A DNA stretch of 35,103 nt from Candidatus Enterocola intestinipullorum. GTDB taxonomy: Bacteria > Bacteroidota > Bacteroidia > Bacteroidales > Paludibacteraceae. The notes beneath the pieces were generated by a model, which searched no databases, was not told the DNA's origin, and saw only the letters and a list, made by a program, of their open reading frames with translations. This document shows, one piece after another, positions 31,959-35,103 of this stretch. The DNA lies in assembly GCA_017694565.1 (NCBI GenBank), contig JADIMR010000047.1, positions 1 through 35,103 of the forward strand, written 5' to 3'. How positions within the stretch are numbered: position 1 is the stretch's first letter; the number at the start of each line of letters is the position of its first letter. The translations under genes and the position numbers were made by a program.

Positions 31959-32045
31959 CTTTAAGTGGATTTTCTTTACATAAGACAAGCGGCACTCGAC
32001 AAAGCCCATTCATGCAAGCATGATGGTCTTTGTTCTCATTTGCAT

Positions 32046-32053
32046 TATCTTTG
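32046..32053 (+). promoter_or_regulatory. Candidate -7 box for the plus-strand GT2 gene
   Basis: TATCTTTG is an exact -7 match 22 bases before the ATG. TTTG at 32029 is only 13 bases upstream, too close to be a normal -33 box. The rest of 31960-32045 holds nothing I recognise. Confidence 0.45.
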
Positions 32054-32075
32054 CATTTGAAATACAAAACAAAAA

Positions 32076-32960
32076 ATGCAAAATCATCTGATAAGCATAA
32101 TCACAATCAATTATAACAATGCCGAAGGTTTGAACAAGACTTTGGCGAGCGTTAATTGCCAGACAAGCGATGAATTCGAACATATCATAGTCGACGGGGG
32201 CTCGACGGACAACTCTGTCGATATAATAAAGCGATATGAAAACGACCGGATTTCCCGGACTTGGATAAGCGAAAAGGACAGCGGCATATACAATGCCATG
32301 AACAAAGGCATACGCATGGCACACGGACAATACGTGCAGTTCCTCAACAGCGGAGACTATTTGGTGGACAAATATGTGATTTCACGCATGTCAGACGCTC
32401 TCCGCCGCAAGGATTACCCCGACATCCTTTATGGTAACATAATCGTAATCACCAAAAAAGGACGGCTATCCCGCAATAAAGGTGTCCAAGGCAAATATGT
32501 TACACCGTGGATGATGTATCAAGGTGCAATACCACATTCTTCTGCTTACATAAAACGGGAATTATTCGACCGATATGGAATGTATGATGAGAATATGAAA
32601 ATAGTTTCCGACTGGGAATGGTATTTCGAAGTTACATATTACCACGGCATACACCCGAAACACGAGGATACCGATGTATCGTGTTTTAATTCAGATGGTA
32701 TTAGCGAGACAAACCACGAACTCAATGCAAAGGAACGCCGTCAGGTGATAGAACGCATAATGCCGCCACAGGTATTGCCCGACTATGACCGCTGGAAAAC
32801 CTTGCTCTTAAAGCAGACTGCAATCAATAGGCACCCATTTGCTGTAAAATTTCAGAATGCCCTACTATGTATAATCAACATCGCGGAAAAAATCCAACTC
32901 CGCAGAAACTCCCGGAAATTGAAAAGGGAGTTCAAAAAGAAAGGAATTGAAATTGTATAG
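32076..32960 (+). CDS. Family 2 glycosyltransferase, WcaE-like
   Basis: GT-A enzyme of 294 residues. ISIITINYNNAEGLNKTLAS, HIIVDGGSTDNS, SEKDSGIYNAMNKGI and QFLNSGDYL form the pattern of the WcaE-like colanic-acid GT2 group. The C-terminal third (RRQVIERIMPP onward) is basic. It is the only plus-strand glycosyltransferase of the locus, with its own -7 box, and converges on the GT2 gene at 33012 over a 51-base gap that holds a weak TAAAC/GTTTA hairpin. Neighbouring genes suggest it adds one sugar of the same glycan. Confidence 0.87.
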   Translation: MQNHLISIITINYNNAEGLNKTLASVNCQTSDEFEHIIVDGGSTDNSVDIIKRYENDRISRTWISEKDSGIYNAMNKGIRMAHGQYVQFLNSGDYLVDKYVISRMSDALRRKDYPDILYGNIIVITKKGRLSRNKGVQGKYVTPWMMYQGAIPHSSAYIKRELFDRYGMYDENMKIVSDWEWYFEVTYYHGIHPKHEDTDVSCFNSDGISETNHELNAKERRQVIERIMPPQVLPDYDRWKTLLLKQTAINRHPFAVKFQNALLCIINIAEKIQLRRNSRKLKREFKKKGIEIV

Positions 32961-33011
32961 GCATTAAAAATCAAGGACTTGATAAAGATGGGCATTATAA
33001 ACCGTAATAGT

Positions 33012-33968
33012 TTATGTACCCTTTTTATTTGCAAGCAATTCTCGTATTTGCTTTACAAACCTAATAGGAGAACAACAGAAAGCCCTTAAAAAATTCCACA
33101 TAGCTTGCGGGTATTTCTGCATTTTCCGATATGCCATGCCAATTTTAAAATATGCGTGCTCATCGTTTTTCAGATATTTATGATATTCTTTGGGCAAAAC
33201 AGAAATCAGATTACGTCTTATTTGAAAATCTTCTTTCCAACGTAAAACAGCATTCTGCGTATGAGTTACAGAAGTCGGGTTTATACGGTACGCGGCTGTT
33301 ACGTCATTGAGAAAATAGAAGTTACCTTGTGTAAGTAGGCATATCCACAAAGTATAATCTTCTAGGAATGTACTATACAAACGTTTATATATATCTACCG
33401 TTTTATCATACGACAATTTTCTATATAACATGGTCAATGATGAAAAATCATTCGGGATAGAAAAAAAATCATGTAAAGAATATTCCCTTTCCTTATTTTC
33501 GGGAACTATTATACATTCTCTACACAAAACATTCCCATCATCATCAACAATCTGTTTATTTGTGATAACGGCCGATGCACAAGGCTTCTGCTTCAATATT
33601 GCAACTTGTTTTTGCAATTTGTCCATATCAACCCAATAATCATCCCCTGCACAACATGCGATATAATCACCTCGCAATAAAGAATTGATTTGCAAAAAAT
33701 TATCCATCAATCCCAAATTCTTGCGATTGTGTATTATCCGAACTCTGTCAGGATATTTCTTTTGATAAGCCTTACAAATTTCAAGTGTCCCGTCAGTGCT
33801 GCAATCCTCACCTATTACAATTTCATAGCCAAAATCGCAAACCTGGCATACCAAGGAATCCAAACATTGCGAAATATACTTCTCATGATTATATGCCAAA
33901 ACCCTTATGGAGACTAATGGCGTTTTGACGAAATCATCCGATACTATTTCCTCGTATGTTTTCTCCAC
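33012..33968 (-). CDS. Family 2 glycosyltransferase
   Basis: GT-A enzyme of 318 residues. VSIRVLAYNHEKYISQCLDSL, IVIGEDCSTDGT and CCAGDDYWVD (DxD equivalent) mark the family; FLEDYTLWI is the likely catalytic-acid region. The start is GTG at 33968; no ATG is available in frame upstream. It lies 23 bases after the stop of the aminotransferase gene, same strand, so the two are probably co-transcribed from a promoter beyond the window. Low GC compared with the left half of the window. Confidence 0.86.
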   Translation of the reverse strand: MEKTYEEIVSDDFVKTPLVSIRVLAYNHEKYISQCLDSLVCQVCDFGYEIVIGEDCSTDGTLEICKAYQKKYPDRVRIIHNRKNLGLMDNFLQINSLLRGDYIACCAGDDYWVDMDKLQKQVAILKQKPCASAVITNKQIVDDDGNVLCRECIIVPENKEREYSLHDFFSIPNDFSSLTMLYRKLSYDKTVDIYKRLYSTFLEDYTLWICLLTQGNFYFLNDVTAAYRINPTSVTHTQNAVLRWKEDFQIRRNLISVLPKEYHKYLKNDEHAYFKIGMAYRKMQKYPQAMWNFLRAFCCSPIRFVKQIRELLANKKGT

Positions 33969-33991
33969 GTATTCGTATTTTATATTATCGA

Positions 33992-35092
33992 TTATTCAAA
34001 CTCATTCACTACCCTTGCTACTTCTTCAACTTCTCTCCAATCCATAACCGGACTCATGGGCAAACTCAATTCCTCCGCGTGTATCTGCTCCGTAACGGGG
34101 AAAGAAAGACTGTTCCACTCCGCATAACATTGTTGTTTATGTGGCGGTATTGGGTAGTGTATCACTGTTTGTATGCCATTCTCAGAAAGATACTGCTGCA
34201 ACTTGTCCCGTTGCCCACAACGAATAGGGAATATATGGAACACATTGGCATCCCAATCATGAACCTTGGGTGTCGTTATCAATGGATTTTTAATGTTTTC
34301 AATATAATATTCGGCGACTTGCTTCCTGATTGCAATGTCTTCTTCCAAATGCTTCAACTTGACATCCAAAATCGCAGCTTGTATTTCATCCAAACGGCTA
34401 TTGCGGCCTTTGTAATCAAAAACATATTTACGCGATGAGCCGTAATTAGCAAGACTGCGGACTGTTTTCGCCAGTGTTTCATCATTCGTCGTAACCGCTC
34501 CCGCGTCCCCTAATGCTCCGAGGTTTTTACCGGGATAAAAGCTATGCCCTGCTGCATCTCCTAACGCCCCGGTCCGTTGTCCGTCAAATTTGCACCCATG
34601 AGCCTGCGCATTATCTTCTATGAGTTTCAAATTGTATTTCCTGCATATTTCACCAATCCTTGCCGTATATGCGCATTGTCCGTAAAGATGGACGATTAAA
34701 ACGGCTTTGGTTTTATCGGTTATCGACTGCTCAATCAGCCTGTCGTCAATCTGGTATGTATCAATGGACGGCTCAACCAATTTAGGAACAAGCCCGTTTT
34801 CACTAATAGCCAAAATTGATGCTATGTATGTATTTGCAGGTACTATTACTTCATCTCCGGGAGCAAACACGCCAAGTTCGATATACGCACGGAATATCCA
34901 TATCAAGGCATCCAGACCATTTGCACAACCGACCGCATATTTCGTTCCTATATACCCGGCATAATTATGCTCAAAACGTTTGTTCTCTTCTCCTTGCAAA
35001 TACCAACCCGAATTGACCACACAGTCTACAGCTTCATGAATTTCTTCGGCATATTTTGCTGTAACTTTTTGTAAATCCAAAAACTTTATCAT
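33992..35092 (-). CDS. fdtB: Sugar 3-aminotransferase (FdtB/QdtB-like, DegT family)
   Basis: PLP-dependent aminotransferase of 366 residues. [64 protein letters not shown] (Asp160 region), [14 protein letters not shown] with the PLP Lys189, [12 protein letters not shown] and [15 protein letters not shown] match the FdtB/QdtB group, which makes dTDP-3-amino-3,6-dideoxyhexoses from the 3-keto sugar. The partner isomerase and acetyltransferase would be expected upstream, outside the window. The stated sugar is inferred from the family; a related dTDP-4-keto-sugar enzyme is possible. The ATG at 35092 is followed outward by only eleven bases of window. Confidence 0.82.
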   Translation of the reverse strand: MIKFLDLQKVTAKYAEEIHEAVDCVVNSGWYLQGEENKRFEHNYAGYIGTKYAVGCANGLDALIWIFRAYIELGVFAPGDEVIVPANTYIASILAISENGLVPKLVEPSIDTYQIDDRLIEQSITDKTKAVLIVHLYGQCAYTARIGEICRKYNLKLIEDNAQAHGCKFDGQRTGALGDAAGHSFYPGKNLGALGDAGAVTTNDETLAKTVRSLANYGSSRKYVFDYKGRNSRLDEIQAAILDVKLKHLEEDIAIRKQVAEYYIENIKNPLITTPKVHDWDANVFHIFPIRCGQRDKLQQYLSENGIQTVIHYPIPPHKQQCYAEWNSLSFPVTEQIHAEELSLPMSPVMDWREVEEVARVVNEFE

Positions 35093-35103
35093 GACTTTAC
35101 AAC

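Noticed and set aside
31786..32067. Open frame on the minus strand over the ATPase break
   Set aside because: Cys-rich translation without family features, crossing the repeat remnant; most likely chance.

Overview
The window looks like chromosomal DNA of a Bacteroidota (Bacteroidales-type) bacterium. The evidence is a PorT-like outer-membrane barrel of the type IX secretion system, a DUF2027+Smr protein, an orphan HsdR_N protein divergent from holA, promoter boxes of the Bacteroidota form (TTTG and TAnnTTTG, best seen before lysC), and weak or absent Shine-Dalgarno sequences with several TTG/GTG starts. No rRNA, tRNA, CRISPR array or intact insertion sequence was recognised.

Layout. 0.6-6.3 kb (minus strand): a tripartite export operon, read as ABC ATPase, two MacB/FtsX-type permeases, HlyD/MacA adaptor and TolC channel. 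6.5-9.3 kb: an orphan HsdR_N protein diverges from holA, which is followed by an unusual MurC-like ligase. 9.3-16.3 kb (minus): DUF2027-Smr protein, COG2509-type flavoprotein, PorT, HisS and an unassigned barrel-like exported protein. 16.7-20.4 kb (minus): LysC and LysA (aspartate/DAP/lysine pathway) and a membrane glycosyltransferase. 21-35.1 kb: a surface-polysaccharide locus with two paralogous Wzx-type flippases flanking a FemAB-like transferase, a DUF354 protein, a GDP-mannose 6-dehydrogenase (AlgD-like), several GT4 and GT2 glycosyltransferases, a polytopic GT-C or polymerase-like protein, and an FdtB/QdtB-like sugar aminotransferase cut close to the window end. This locus probably makes a glycan containing mannuronate and a 3-amino-3,6-dideoxyhexose.

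The most unusual content is between genes. The gaps at 1-590, 13.1-13.8, 16.35-16.69, 20.5-20.95 and 22.24-22.29 kb hold a mosaic of interspersed structured modules: (i) a unit made of a CATTGTCTTATCCCCC lead, a hairpin with copy-specific arms, and GCCCCCAGAGGGGGC; (ii) a 118-nt branched element (outer stem TTAAGCATAAA/TTTATGCTTAA enclosing three hairpins) followed by a stem that differs between copies by compensatory changes; (iii) tandem heptads of form CTAWYCA that supply or abut the stop codons of flanking genes; and (iv) many small tri-loop hairpins. The arms change between copies while pairing is kept, so structure appears conserved over sequence. The modules are absent inside the polysaccharide operon, except for a decayed copy at 31.9 kb beside a truncated AAA-ATPase gene. 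I do not recognise this repeat system. Separate long perfect palindromes lie at the lysC promoter (23-bp arms) and upstream of porT (19-bp arms).
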